Positions 1-11,181 are shown, counted from the first letter of the stretch. The stretch is 64,000 bases of DNA from Batillaria attramentaria (GCA_018292915.2 JACVVK020000013.1:285001-349000); one strand, 5' to 3'. The notes: generated from the letters alone by a model not told the origin. Program-made: numbers and translations.

Positions 1-489
1 TTTTAAAACTCATCTCGGCCCAAATACAAACTCGGCCCATTCAAGTTCGACCCAAAACTTGTCATCTCGGCCGATTTTCATTGGGCCGAGATGATAAGTT
101 TCGGTCGAGTTGATCGAGTCGGCCGAGTTTGCACTGGTCCGAGATGACAAGTTTGAAAAGTCATCTTGGCCCAAATACAAACTCGGCCAATTCAAGTTCG
201 ACCCAAAACTTGTCATCTCGGCCGATTTTCATTGGGTCGAGATGACAAGTTTGGGTCGAGTTGATCGAGTCGGCCAAGTTTGCACTGGGCCGAGATGACA
301 AGTTTGACAAGTCATCTCGGCCCAAATACAAACTCGGCCAATTCAAGTTCGACCCAAACAAATCATCTCGGCCCATTGCAAACTGGGCCGAGATGACAAG
401 TTTGGGTCGAGTCAGTCGAGTTGGCCGAGTTTGCACTGGGCCAAGATGACAAGTTCGACAAGTCATCACGGCCTAAATACAAACTCGGC
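1..489. repeat. 151-bp tandem satellite with foldback units
   Basis: The unit begins with catctcggcc-like sequence at 11, 162, 313 and 464, giving an exact period of 151 bp: three full copies and a partial one, running off the left edge of the window. Each unit contains inverted segments; for example 48-72 pairs with 83-107 across a loop of about 10 bases (gacaagttt / aaacttgtc and ggccgagatg / catctcggcc). Open frames on both strands here are by-products of the repeat. I do not recognise the family. Confidence 0.85.
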
Positions 490-559
490 CAATTCAATTC
501 AATTGTATTCAGCAACAGTATGGCCTGTAGATTATCTCTCATCGCGTTGAAACTTTGGG

Positions 560-885
560 GTCAGCGGTTGTCTAATAGGGGGTAGCGCGTCGGACTTAGC
601 CGCCGCTGCATAAATGAATGGCCGTCACCAATGTCAGGGCGATGAAGCGTGGGTTCGAGCCCAGGTCGAGCTTGTGATATGTGACACATGTACTGGTTTT
701 CCTGGATACCGGGCTGGTCATAGGGGGTTTCTCTCCGGGTTATCCGGCTTTCCTCCCCCCCCCCCCCAAAAAAAAAAAGAAAAAGAAAAAAAAAGAAAAA
801 TAGAATAGGTATTGGATGGCGCTGCACCGCGGTGACGCGCACCCCTCTGGGAAAGCAGCCCGAATTTCCAGAAAGGGACACTAAT
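560..885 (+). mobile_element. tRNA-headed SINE-like element (diverged)
   Basis: A head with a box-B-like ggttcgagccc (about 650-662) is followed by the phrase ctctccgggttatccggctt found in SINE family B of this window, a C/A-rich stretch, and a segment around 815-875 (ggcgctgcac ... agcagcccgaatttcc) that reappears at 2636-2722. It is read as a SINE or composite of SINE parts. Boundaries are approximate and no target duplication was found. Confidence 0.5.
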
Positions 886-1615
886 GTAGTTAAAACAAAA
901 TTAATGCATCTTCTACATTTTAATTTTTGGATCTACAGCGGTTGAATCAACACTTTAAGTGCAAGAACAGCATTTTCTCGTGTTCAAGTTAACCGAATCA
1001 AACCCACAAATAAAACCTAGATGTGACCCTTTCCTGGGGGTGAGGGGGGGATGGTGGGGGGTGGGAGCGGGTGGGGAAGTTGGGGGGGTGGGGGGCCTCG
1101 ACGGCCAATCAAACGTGCACTTGTTTTCAAGTTTAACCACATCAAACGTGGAGGTGGTCTTTCTCAAAGCAAATCTTCATCCCTATGATCAGTCGCGTCA
1201 GTCAGTTTTGTTCCTCCTGTGTCCATAGACGGCGGTATGATACGTGACTATCCCTGCCAAGTACTCTTCGCCTACAGCGTAGGTTTCCTGTGACCGGAAC
1301 CACAAGATCGTTACGTCCAGTTGTTGGCTCATTGAGTGAACAGTGACCAAGGGCCATCCAGTGAATCATGTCACATTGGAGTTGCGGACACGCCACCAGA
1401 CAGCATTGGCGCTTATGGTGGTGGTCAACATTGGCGGATGACGGTTATTAATATTGTCCAACACAAGGACGGCAGTGTGTGTAATTGCGGTGTCACCAAT
1501 GTGTGATGCAAGCAGTTTTGTCATCATTCAACCTACGAAATTGCACCTACTGACTGATGATGATGTCAGCTCAGTTCCAATTGTTCATGTATCGCCTTTT
1601 CTGTCTCATTCGCTG

Positions 1616-1789
1616 GGGGTAGCCGGGATAGCCGAATAGTAAAGCGTTGGACTTTCAATGCTCGGGTCGTGAGTTCGAATCCCGGCTGGATTCAAATATT
1701 TGTGCTGGCCTTTTTCTCGTTGCCCCGTCTTTGATATTACGCATGCGCGGTGGGAAAGGACTTAAACTCACAAACACCTTCCCTCCACC
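1616..1789 (+). mobile_element. SINE family A, full length, with 12-bp target duplication
   Basis: A tRNA-derived element: box-A-like tagccgaatagtaaagcg, box B gttcgaatcccggc, the shared body (tatttgtgctggcctttt, ttgccccgtctttgatatt) and the tail ending near acttaaactcacaaacacc. It is flanked by TCTCATTCGCTG at 1604-1615 and 1790-1801. The same ~175-bp sequence occurs many times in this window on both strands. It is not a functional tRNA gene because no cloverleaf 3' half or acceptor stem is present. Confidence 0.85.
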
Positions 1790-2062
1790 TCTCATTCGCT
1801 GGGCCTCTCGGTAAATGTAAGTTTGCGGGTCCCTCACTTACAGTTATTACATTGATTATGTAGATTATACATAACTCATTATTTGCAGCTTTCACTTCTA
1901 TTGGAGAAAAATTCTCATAGTTATTATAGTCATAGTATCTACCTAAAAAAAAAATAATGCAGTAACGAATACAACCACATGAACTGAAACCTGGTCACGT
2001 GACAACCGCAAGAATGACAATCAGACATCATCAGCTCCGGCGTAAAAACAATCATCCAAAGT

Positions 2063-2064
<2 letters not shown>

Positions 2065-2140
<76 letters not shown>

Positions 2141-2148
2141 ACACACAT
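2065..2148. repeat. (AC)n microsatellite
   Basis: About 42 AC units with one interruption near the right end. The histidine/threonine-rich and cysteine/valine-rich open frames across it are repeat artefacts. Confidence 0.95.
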
Positions 2149-2159
2149 GACACTAGAGA

Positions 2160-2445
2160 TGACATTCCATTATGGGAGGGGTTGAGGAGTGGAGACAATA
2201 AGCCCCCGCAGTATCTCTCTGAGCTCATCTTTTCATATACCCCATCCCGCACTCTTTGTTCCTCATCTCAGTCCCGCTTGTTCATCCCTGGGTTTCATGA
2301 CAACACCACCAAGAGGCGCTTTGGAGCCCGTTCCTTCAAGTGTTCTGTCCCTGCTCTGTATAGAACGCCCTGCCGCTTATACTTGAAATCCAGCACCTCC
2401 ACAGAGTATTGCACTGAGGAGCCACCTGACTTCTCAAAGTTCTGA
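2160..2445 (+). mobile_element. LINE ORF2 C-terminal fragment (non-LTR retrotransposon)
   Basis: The frame ending at a stop at 2443-2445 reads PPQYLSELIFSYTPSRTL, SSSQSRLFIPG, then RRFGARSFKCSVPALYR. This is the pattern found at the end of CR1/Jockey-like reverse transcriptase proteins (a YL..L..YTPSR.LRSSS motif followed by FG.R.F...AP.LWN.LP). Only the last ~95 residues remain, fused in frame by chance to the AC repeat upstream, so the element is 5'-truncated and dead. A C-rich stretch and (ATC)n follow (2446-2605) and resemble its 3' untranslated end. Confidence 0.7.
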
Positions 2446-2605
2446 CGCAGACTCCCCCAGCTCTCCCCCCACCCCACCCCACCCCCTATTTTTATCATTT
2501 TACTTTAGAACTTATCCCCCCCCCCCCCCCGCGCTACGAGCATGCTGTACATGGAGTTTTCCATGACATAAGACATCAGACATCATCATCATCATCATCA
2601 TTCAC
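2446..2605 (+). mobile_element. LINE 3' untranslated end
   Basis: C-rich tract, then tttactttagaacttatccc, a second C run, and a terminal (ATC)n near 2581-2600. A very similar series (ttttactttaaaacttatcc, C run, ggagtttt, atcatcatcataatcatg) occurs at 51374-51525, which marks this as a repeated 3' end rather than unique DNA. Confidence 0.55.
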
Positions 2606-2635
2606 ACATACATGCAGGGAAAAAGAAAAAGAAAT

Positions 2636-2725
2636 GGTTGGCGCTGCACTGTGGGGACGCGCTCCCTCCTGGAGGGAGGGGTGGGGGGGGGTGGATGGGG
2701 AGGAGCAGCCCGAATTTCCCTTACC
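2636..2725 (+). mobile_element. SINE-related fragment
   Basis: ggttggcgctgcactgtgg ... gagcagcccgaatttccc matches the 3' part of the element at 560-885 apart from an expanded G/GGA tract. No head or target duplication is visible. From here to 3140 I see no recognisable feature. Confidence 0.4.
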
Positions 2726-3149
2726 ATGGTAATGGGACTATAAGCCATACAAAGTATGCAAAATACACTGTACACTCTGACTGTCCTTTATTGCACAGCT
2801 GACATTCTTGTCCGTCGTCACCCCGTTTGGTTGCCACAAGTCAGGGCTGAGTGTACAAGCGGTACGGCGGCGGAAGAGTAGTCTGAGTGCTGTATCCGGA
2901 GTGTCGCCAGCTGCAGAGCGTGGTCCTCTGAACTTTGACGAGCTGTAACGACATGCTAGCTATGTCGCACCCTGTCCCCCTCTGTTGACACACCGCGCTC
3001 TCTCGGCCGCTGTCGTTCATTTCCAGGTTTCTCGGGCCCTATTTGTTGCACGTGTGTAAGATAGTGTGTCTATGAAATTCTGTCTTTACACAAGTAAAGT
3101 ACTACTACTTGAAGTACTACTCCAACTAATAATTCAAATGTGTGTGTTG

Positions 3150-3365
3150 TGTAGGCGATTTGCTCACTTCCTTGGCCCAGAGCGTCGCCAAACGGCTGAG
3201 CCCAGCATGCACGCTCACGTGAATCACACGCATTCTTTCACACACTACACGTGAGCACGTTACAATCACAGTGCGGTGCGAACGGTCAGATCAGCTATTT
3301 AAGTTTCGGAATTTAGAATTGCATTAATGTTTGAATTTTTGTGGGCTGAATAATTATATCCAACT
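3150..3365 (-). mobile_element. SINE family B fragment (3' half)
   Basis: On the minus strand this matches the 3' body of family B: gggctgaa near 3345, tttaagtttcggaatttag, the gtgcgaacggtcagatcagc segment, and gcacgctcacgtgaatcacac. The full-length reference copies in this window are at 43360-43758 (+) and 46383-46748 (-). The tRNA head is missing here. Confidence 0.65.
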
Positions 3366-3922
3366 ACAATGGACAGTTTAGTGTAGTGTGTTTTATCATC
3401 ACCGATGGACACATCCAGCGCCCCCCCCCCCCCAATTCCCCCACACATACACACAAACAAACACAAGCACGCATGCACAAGAAAAGCTGCTCCCCAAGAT
3501 ACTGACATCATGATTTGTGAAGGAAATGAAGAATTTGTGAAAGCGTGCCAAGAAAAGATCAGATATCATAGAACTCAAAACAAGCCCACAGGGCAACACA
3601 AAATACATGGAAATTAAACTTGCATACGTTGTGCGCTACGTGACAGTAGTAAATGTGAACCGTCCCATACAACGACCTAACGCTGTGGTCTACAGGGGGA
3701 TAAAACCCACGACACTGCCCAGTAGAGCCGAGTTTTTCTCTCTCGCAACTCGCCCATCTCTTGACTTTGACTTCCGCAGTCGCATCCAGTGACAAAGAAC
3801 TATTCATAAAGCCCAACGCCAGTCACCTGACGCTGGCCACTTTTTCCCCCTCTCACCAAATCAACTCCATCTCGAGTACCGCAGTTTCTCGCGAGTAGCC
3901 CGGCGAGATTTGAGGGGACAAG

Positions 3923-4406
3923 ATGGCGGCAGAAGGCGGCGAAGGTGGCGCCCCTGGCGACAGGTCGAGTGTGGTGGGGGCTGGGGGCAGCGTGAAGGTG
4001 GTGGTGGTGGGGGACGGAGCGGTGGGCAAGACCTCGCTGCTGGTCAGCTACATCGTGGACAGGTTCCCTACAGAGCACGTGCCAACCGTCTTCGCTAATT
4101 ATGCCAGTGAGTTTTGACCACTTCAGATTGAAATTATTGTCACTGTTGAGTCATGGTAGATTGATCAGATTCAGTGTGGCTGTTGTTGTTTGTTTATACT
4201 TTTTTTTCGGAAAAAGAGGAGAGGTGAATTGGTCTCAATGAAGCTATGGTCACGGTTTGATCAGCACCGAGCACTGACTGCGTTTATGGTTGACATATCT
4301 GTGTTAACGGGCAAGGGCTGTGGCTGCGACTACAAGGAAATGCTTCTACTGATAGTGTTGACTCATTACGATGACAACTGAAGCAGTGCAAATAATGCGT
4401 CGTTCG

Positions 4407-4439
<33 letters not shown>

Positions 4440-4485
4440 TACACCAACCGCCACACCCACACATCCCCTCCCCTCGCCCCCTCCT

Positions 4486-4555
<70 letters not shown>

Positions 4556-6007
4556 TACACGAGGTTCAGGTTTCAAACAGGACACAATTAATGTGAATGA
4601 GGAAACACATTCAAGCAAATGAAATGAGAGCTCAAAGTAATATTTCCTGTTACAACGACTTGCTTCCTGCTTCATTGAAAGTACCCTACAGCAGTGATCA
4701 TTTTTTGTTGAAAATCTATGGGTGAAATGGCCCACTGTGACCAACTTCTATGGGCCATTTCCAAATTTTATGGGTCATTCTAAAACGGAACCGAACAGAT
4801 GAGAAACGGCGACGCGCACACAACTTTTCGTGTATGAAAAGCGCTCCAAAACGAGGCTCTGGGGTAGACGAACGACTGCTTCTGATTAGGCAGACCAGAC
4901 CACGTGATTGTAGTCTCATCCAATGAGATTTTACGTAACAATAGCTGTCGCTGGGTAGCAGACGAATTTTGTTGGTGAGTCTTCAGACTGTGAGCGCACA
5001 GCACGTACTGTGTCCAAACTTTTAAAGTTATAACGATGCGCCGATCGGCGCACAGCTTAAGATTTTTATGGGTCATTTTTTAAATTTATGCGCCAATGGC
5101 GCAAGGCGCGGACATAAAATGATCACTGCTACAGTGGTGCACAAAGGAAGCATTCACTTCACCCTTTTCATTTTGTTCGTTCCCGGCCATGAAACGTTTA
5201 CTTCTCATGATATCAAATAATGCTGAACATTGCAGATAACGCGAGAACTTCCGCGAAGAGGATACATTGTCCTAGACTAGAGCACTGAATCAAGGCAGTA
5301 CATTATCATAAATTCCGTCACCTCATTTTCACAACAGGCCATTGGCCAGACCGTTTGGCGTCTATCTCTCCGATTGGTCAACTTTCTGACATCCAGACCG
5401 GTAGTTAGCCATTGAAAACCCGGATGTCATCAGCCCGTACGACACAGTGATCGTCCTTGCGCGACTGTCGTCTGTCTGTTTTGAACTGATAACAGCTTAT
5501 CGATGACGATCATAAGTCTGTTGTGACTGTGTCAGTATGACACAGGAATCAACCTTGCCACAACAGGTCTCGGCCGGTTTAGTAACTATTCCTGTAAGCG
5601 ACTCTAACACGACTATTTCGCACGTACTAAACTACTATCCGTGATCTGATTGGCTGAATCAGTGTCCGCGCACTTGAAACAGTCCAAACTGACAACAGTT
5701 CGGAGAAAGATGAAGAAAGATGAAGAAAAGGACACGTACCTTGTATTCTTTGAACTGTTATCTTTTTATAACGCCAACATCTGCAGATCTGTTTGATAAG
5801 CAAGTTAATTATTAACAGTGCAGCTTTGCATGGATTCTCTCTCTCTCTCTCTCTCTCTTTGAACAGTCCTAACTGACAACAGTTCGGAGAAAGACGCAGA
5901 AAAGGACCGGACACTGGTCTTGTGTTCTTTGAACTGTAATCTTTTATCACGCCATCATGTTCAGATCTGTTTGATAAGCAAGTTGATTAATCCGCAGCTT
6001 TGCATGG

Positions 6008-6042
<35 letters not shown>

Positions 6043-7310
6043 GGGAGCCGGGACTGTGATAGCCGAATGGTAGAGCGTTGGACTTTCAATGCTCGGGTCG
6101 TGAGTTCTGATCCCCGGCTGAGGCCAAATATTTGTGCTGGTCTTTTTCTGGTTGCCTCGTCTTTGATATCATCCATACGTGGTGGAAAAAAGACGTTAAA
6201 CTGCCAAATACCCACTCCTCCCTCCCCCCCTCTCTCTCTCTGTATGCGATCAATACGGCTCCTTCCGAACGGTCTATGTTAATCACACAACACAATTCAT
6301 TTAGAAGCCATTTAAAAAGAAAAAAGATTAGGAACGTGAGTAATGGGGTGAAATCGGTCTGAATAATCTTGACATCCGCAACCGAGTTCCAAAATAAAAA
6401 CTGGGATGTAATTTAGCGTTCTGTCAGAGATATATATCACTCAGCGAAGATGAATGTTTAAGCGCTGGCTTGTGTTGTGGTCGCCTCCTCCCCCCCCCCC
6501 GCCCCCCTTAATCTGACGCTTTTAGTCAGCTATAAGGTAGAGGGATTGAGGTGACATCATTGCTAAGTACAAGTTCAAGACATGACTGTACCAGAATACG
6601 CGGAGAGATGATATAGCAGGGCAAAGAATTTGTCCTTCTTGTACGTGACACCGTTCATTCGGGCCGATCGTCGGAGGTTCTCTCCGGGTACTCCGGCTCC
6701 CACCCCCCCCCGCTTTGGAAATGTTCAGCCCACAAAATCTGAGAATAAATGGAGTCCTAAATTCGGAAACTTAAATACCTGAGCTGACCCTTCGCACCAC
6801 GTGATTGTAATGCGCTCATGTCCCGCAGTGTGTGAGAGAATGCGTGTTGTTAACGTGAGGGTTCAGCTCGCGGCACTTCGAGCCAGTGTAAGAAACTGGG
6901 TAAAGCCCCTACACCTTACCCAGTTCTTCTTCTTCTTCTTCTTCTTCTTGATTTAAACATGGTTTTTATTTCGCTGGCCAGGTCAGTTACACAAGCAAGT
7001 ATTTAGGCGGTGGCAAGAGGCCAGAAGCCTATATAGAGCCTCCGCCTGTGAACATTCACGACGTCTTCTTCTTCTTCTTATTGTGAAATGAAAACCTGGG
7101 AATGTTCAGGTCCTTCTACATCGTACCAGTGTTTAATGTTGTTGTTGTTGTTGTCGTCGTTGGCTGAAATGCTAAATAGAAGACAGTGACTGACTGTCTG
7201 CACTGTGCACTTGTTCCAGAGGAAGCCATGGTGTGCGGAGAGCGAGTCAACCTGTGGTTGTGTGACACAGCTGGGCAGGTGAATATCGTTCAGTATTACA
7301 CACTGCGATG

Positions 7311-7350
<40 letters not shown>

Positions 7351-7924
7351 AACTTTGCTGTTGCACTAGCGGATAGCTTTTTTTCTGCTGGTTCATTACC
7401 ACTACGAGTGCATTTTAAGATAAATTTTTCTTTGTTTGGGGGGTGGGGGGGGGGGGGGGGGGTGGTAGGGGGTGGGGATGGGGTTGGGTATGTTGGGGGT
7501 GGGTGGGTGGGGGGACATTATTTAAATTTCAGATGGTCCAAACAATATTTCCATTGTACGTTTAATGAATGTCTAATTTGATGACTGATTTGCGGAAGGC
7601 GGAAGTAAGGCTGGAGAAGATTTCTATCGTTAGGGGTTTGTTATCTTGATGAGAACGCTTAATTAAGCATCATGAATTGCTGTAACCCATTTTCCTGCGA
7701 ACGGAATATTAGATAATGATACAGATCATTGTTCCTGTTATTTTCAGGAGGAGTATGACCGCCTGCGTGTGATGGCGTATCCAGATACAAACATTTTCCT
7801 CGTGTGTTTCTCTGTTTGTGACCCCAAGTCCTTGCACAGTGTGGCCGACAAATGGCTGCCTGAGGTTCGCTTCCACTGTCCTACAGCACAGTTCTTGCTA
7901 GTCGCCACTAAGGTATGATACGAC

Positions 7925-7963
<39 letters not shown>

Positions 7964-8034
7964 GCCCGTCCGTCCGTCCGTCCGTCCGTCCGTCCGTCCG
8001 TCCGCCTGTCTGCCTGCCTGCATGCCTGTCCGTC

Positions 8035-8100
<66 letters not shown>

Positions 8101-8178
8101 TGAGAGAGAGGGGGAGGGTGGAGAGAGAGAGAGGGGGGGGGAGAGAGAGAGGGGGGGAGAGAGAGAGAGGGGGGGGGG

Positions 8179-8209
<31 letters not shown>

Positions 8210-8858
8210 CTGTTCTGAAATTCGGACTCAGCATTGCGGAAGTTATTTGAACAAAGTGCTGTGAGTCAAGTTTCATTTACGCCGAGAAATTGAAGTGTTA
8301 TCAGTAGTAATACTTGCAACATTATGTCGGTTCCATGGTAGTCACATAAAAGAGAAGAATTTTGGAGTGAAATCCGTACAAGCCTGTCGAAGTTTTGTTT
8401 ATTCGGAAGACTAGTGAAAACGGACCAGGGGGACAACGGTACAGGTTCCCCCTTCTGCTCCCCCTCCCGCCGGGCCCCCACCCGTATTTTTCAGGATTTG
8501 AATCTGAATTTCTGATCGTCGTTTTAGTTCCCCGTTGAATTTTTCCATGTACTTCTACGAATTTCACTGTGAAGAACGCTTTACCTGTATGTGCTTTCAG
8601 TTGGATCTCCGTAACAGCGAGGCGGAACATGCCCGTCTGGCGAAAGAAGGAATGAAGACCGTACCAGAGGAAGAAGGGCAGCAACTCGCGAAAGACCTCA
8701 ACATGGACGGCTACATCGAGTGCTCGGCCCTGACCCAGGATGGCCTGAATGAAGTGTTCGACTACGCCGCGCGACTGGCGCTGACTTCGACAAAGACAGC
8801 ACCGAGGAGACAAGAGAGCCGACTTGCCAGTTTTTTGCGAAGATGCAAATTTCTGTAA
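3923..8858 (+). CDS. Rho-family small GTPase (4 exons, 221 aa)
   Basis: Coding exons 3923-4106, 7220-7278, 7748-7912 and 8601-8858 join in frame across GT-AG introns (donors gtgagt, gtgaat, gtatga; acceptors ttccag, tttcag, tttcag). The start codon lies in acaagATGG, a good context. The product is a molecular switch cycling between GTP and GDP, expected at membranes to control actin. Visible motifs: P-loop GDGAVGKT (30-37), switch I VPTVFANY (53-60), switch II DTAGQE (77-82), TKLD (135-138), ECSAL (176-180), a basic tail and CKFL (218-221), a CAAX box whose final Leu predicts geranylgeranylation. The VPTVF motif and a short acidic Rho-insert segment (about 141-158) place it in the Rho family. 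CDTAGQ instead of WDTAGQ recalls RhoU/RhoV, but those lack this kind of CAAX end. Position 58 is Ala where Rho proteins have Asp. Assignment to a named subfamily is uncertain. Confidence 0.93.
4410..4553. repeat. (AC)n microsatellites in GTPase intron 1
   Basis: Two AC arrays, 4410-4438 and 4489-4553, separated by a C-rich spacer, within the 3.1-kb first intron. Confidence 0.95.
4692..5128. mobile_element. Non-autonomous DNA transposon with terminal inverted repeats (hAT-like?)
   Basis: The left end CAGTGATCATTTT and the right end AAAATGATCACTG are inverted copies. They are flanked directly by CTACAG at 4686-4691 and 5129-5134, a candidate target duplication. Ends starting CAGTG and a duplication near 8 bp are typical of hAT elements; only 6 bp are conserved here, so the superfamily is a guess. 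The 437-bp interior has no transposase frame. Confidence 0.6.
5674..6040. repeat. 185-bp tandem duplication, each copy ending in (CT)n
   Basis: Copy 1 is 5674-5858 and copy 2 is 5859-6040. Both begin ttgaa(a)cagtcc, share ctgacaacagttcggagaaaga, gatctgtttgataagcaagtt and cagctttgcatgga, and both end in a (CT)n run. Copy 2 runs straight into a SINE. It lies in GTPase intron 1. Confidence 0.85.
6041..6225 (+). mobile_element. SINE family A copy
   Basis: Family A head (tagccgaatggtagagcg, box B area gttctgatccccggc) and body to the gacgttaaactgccaaatac tail. It is bordered on both sides by (CT)n, so the target duplication probably lies within CT sequence and cannot be measured. Confidence 0.8.
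6625..6915 (+). mobile_element. SINE family B copy, head missing
   Basis: Contains the family B body: aatttgtccttcttgtacgtg, gggccgatcgtcggaggt, ctctccgggtactccggct, C-rich tract, cagcccacaaaatctgag, cacgtgattgtaatg, and a diverged end near agaaactgggtaaagcccc. In GTPase intron 1. Confidence 0.75.
7311..7515. repeat. (GAT)n and G-rich tract in GTPase intron 2
   Basis: About 13 GAT units (7311-7350) begin some 30 bases after the exon-2 donor. A long G-rich stretch follows at 7437-7515. The open frame continuing from exon 2 through this aspartate-coding repeat is intron read-through, not protein. Confidence 0.9.
7925..8206. repeat. Compound microsatellite beside GTPase exon-3 donor
   Basis: (TCTG)n then (TCCG)n to about 8034, (TG)n at 8038-8098, then GA runs broken by G blocks to 8206. 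It starts about 12 bases after the exon-3 end at 7912, so it lies against the 5' splice site. Confidence 0.95.
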
Positions 8859-9498
8859 CTTTTTTTTTTTTTTTTTTTGTCTTCAAAGACGATGCGGGAT
8901 GGAGCGCATATGGGTTTTACCGAGCGCAGAAGTGCTGCCATCTTAAACTCAGCTGTATTGTGTTCAGAATGTCCGTTATTATTATTTTTTTTAAGTGCTG
9001 ATTTCTAGATTCATGCACGAAGTTGCAATTAATTGAGTATCAGGCTGAGTGACAGCAGGTGACTGACATAACTCGAACTTGTACTGATTCTGTACAATTC
9101 TAGTCACCGCGGTTTGTCTATGCGGCACTGACCGTCCGTGACTTGACTGCTGCATCGAATCTGCCATCATTTCCGTCATTTCAAGGAAAATATCTTTGTA
9201 ACCCACGCTGGCCATTTCAAATGGTGTTCATGCAATTTCTGATCTCCCTTGGGTGTGAAAAAGCAGTTATACACAGTGCAAAGGCCGAGCACAAGCTTAA
9301 TCCGAACACTGACGTCATTATCACGTCACAGTGACCCGGCCATCGTTACAAACCCAATGAAAACATGAGTCACCTATCACAGCACATTAGGTAATAGTGC
9401 CTTGATGAAGAGACGAAGTTTGCAGTTTTGTGTCATTCTTAGCCGGGGATCAGTTTTTCCCCCCTTTTGTAAACTAATAACAATGACTCTGATTGTGG

Positions 9499-9504
9499 AA
9501 TAAA
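9499..9504 (+). terminator. Candidate poly(A) signal of the GTPase gene
   Basis: The first AATAAA seen downstream of the stop codon at 8856-8858, about 640 bases away. It would imply a 3' untranslated region of roughly 0.66 kb. No transcript support. Confidence 0.45.
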
Positions 9505-9548
9505 ATCAGTCGCAGATGAAAGAAAAATGTTTTGTTTACTTCAAGTTT

Positions 9549-9573
9549 GTTCACACGCACACACACTGACACA

Positions 9574-9636
<63 letters not shown>

Positions 9637-9646
9637 GTGACACACG

Positions 9647-9684
<38 letters not shown>

Positions 9685-9728
9685 GCACACACCGTGACAC
9701 ACGACACACACACACACACACACACACA

Positions 9729-9757
<29 letters not shown>
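9549..9757. repeat. Interrupted (AC)n microsatellite
   Basis: AC arrays with repeated interruptions of the form cgtgacacacggc and actggcacacaccgtgacac, suggesting internal duplication within the array. The cysteine/valine frames are artefacts. Confidence 0.9.
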
Positions 9758-9763
<6 letters not shown>

Positions 9764-11039
9764 TGACGACCTAAATTCTGAGTAATAGACAACCTCGTTT
9801 AGCATTACCATCTATCGTCCACAGAATAATGTTAACTGCAACCTTTTAAACCATGACAAGTGCAACAATCATAATGTCAATGCTCGCTTAACACATAGTT
9901 ACACTCCTCTCAGTCCCACTTCCAGCGCGGGTACCCTCCGACTGAGCCACTGACCGAGGCCGGCTGTCAGGTTGTTGACCTGTGCGAGTCAGTGTGTGTA
10001 TCAGTATGCTTCACTGAGCCCGAAATCTACCTCAAACCTGAGATAGCATGCGTGATCACTGAGTTGTTGTGTCAGTCTTAGTATCGTCGCGTTGTGTTCG
10101 TTATCAGTCGTTTTCACACTAAGCAACGTCGGTTTGTATCCAGAAAAACCCCTACTGAGCAATATCAGATAGCAATATCAGATACTGAGAAGTCTGCCGT
10201 CATATGCTAGTTTGGCTAGCACGGCATCCAGTTGCCGCCTACCTGGGGCCTTCTTTCTCTCCTGCGCCAGCTAGTCGCCGGGTAGGTAAGTCATAGGTAG
10301 GCTAAAACTCAGCTGACGGCCGAGCGGCACTGTCACTGAGTGACCAGACTGACTCAGTGAGTGACTGAGCATGTGATTTTCGGGCTGAACTGTAGACTTC
10401 AGTGTAGGCACAGTATTTAATTTATGTCAGTTTAGGTGTAATTGGGGACGGTAAATATCCTGTCGGGACCCGAAACTGAGCGGCTTATACTGAGAAGAAA
10501 ACAACATGAGCTCGCCTTCTCTTTCAAGTTACAACATGACGCTGCAACTGAACAGGAGTCAGTGTCACAGTCTTTCATTCAGGTTGTTCAGTTAGTGTCG
10601 TTGCGTCTTATGCCTTAAAGTGCAGAACTTATGATCAGATTTCAGGTCGCTGCGCTGAATGGCTGCGTCAGTTTTGTTTTTTTTAATTGACGACGGAATT
10701 CGAATCAGTTTTGGTGTAAATATCCTAGACTGAGGCCACGCCGGCCGCGCGGAACCGTCACTGTCAGCTCTACCCGAGTAAGTCAGTGCTTCAACCGTAT
10801 TGTCAGTGCAGGCCGCTCATGGCGTTTGTATACGTTCAGTTATAAATTGAACATTACCCAGTTGTGGCGTTTTGTCTGTATAGTAAGTTTCTTTTCAAGT
10901 CAGTTGTACAAGAATAATAAGCCAAAAACTGACTCAGTCAGTTCAGTATTGTCAGTACTGACAGTAGTTGTGTCTCATCAGTTCAGTATCGTCAGATTGA
11001 AACTAATGCATTCTATGTCGAAAGCCTCTGCCTGCCCCG

Positions 11040-11152
11040 TCTGTCTGGCTGGCTGGCTGTCTGTCTGTCTGTCTCTTTCTCTCTCCCCCCCCCCCACCCC
11101 CCCGCCCGGGCCGGCGGTGACCGTCCCTACCGCCGCCACCACCCGCTACTGG

Positions 11153-11181
<29 letters not shown>
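11040..11181. repeat. CTGT/CT/C-rich microsatellites
   Basis: (CTGT)n and C runs at 11040-11106, then (CT)n at 11156-11181. Upstream of transporter A. Confidence 0.85.

Noticed and set aside
1..469. Pro/Asp-rich open frames on both strands at the left edge
   Set aside because: The 151-bp satellite has no stops in some frames; the peptides are periodic and symmetric between strands.
7186..7581. 131-codon frame containing GTPase exon 2
   Set aside because: Only 7220-7278 is exon; the rest translates a GAT repeat and a G-rich intron.
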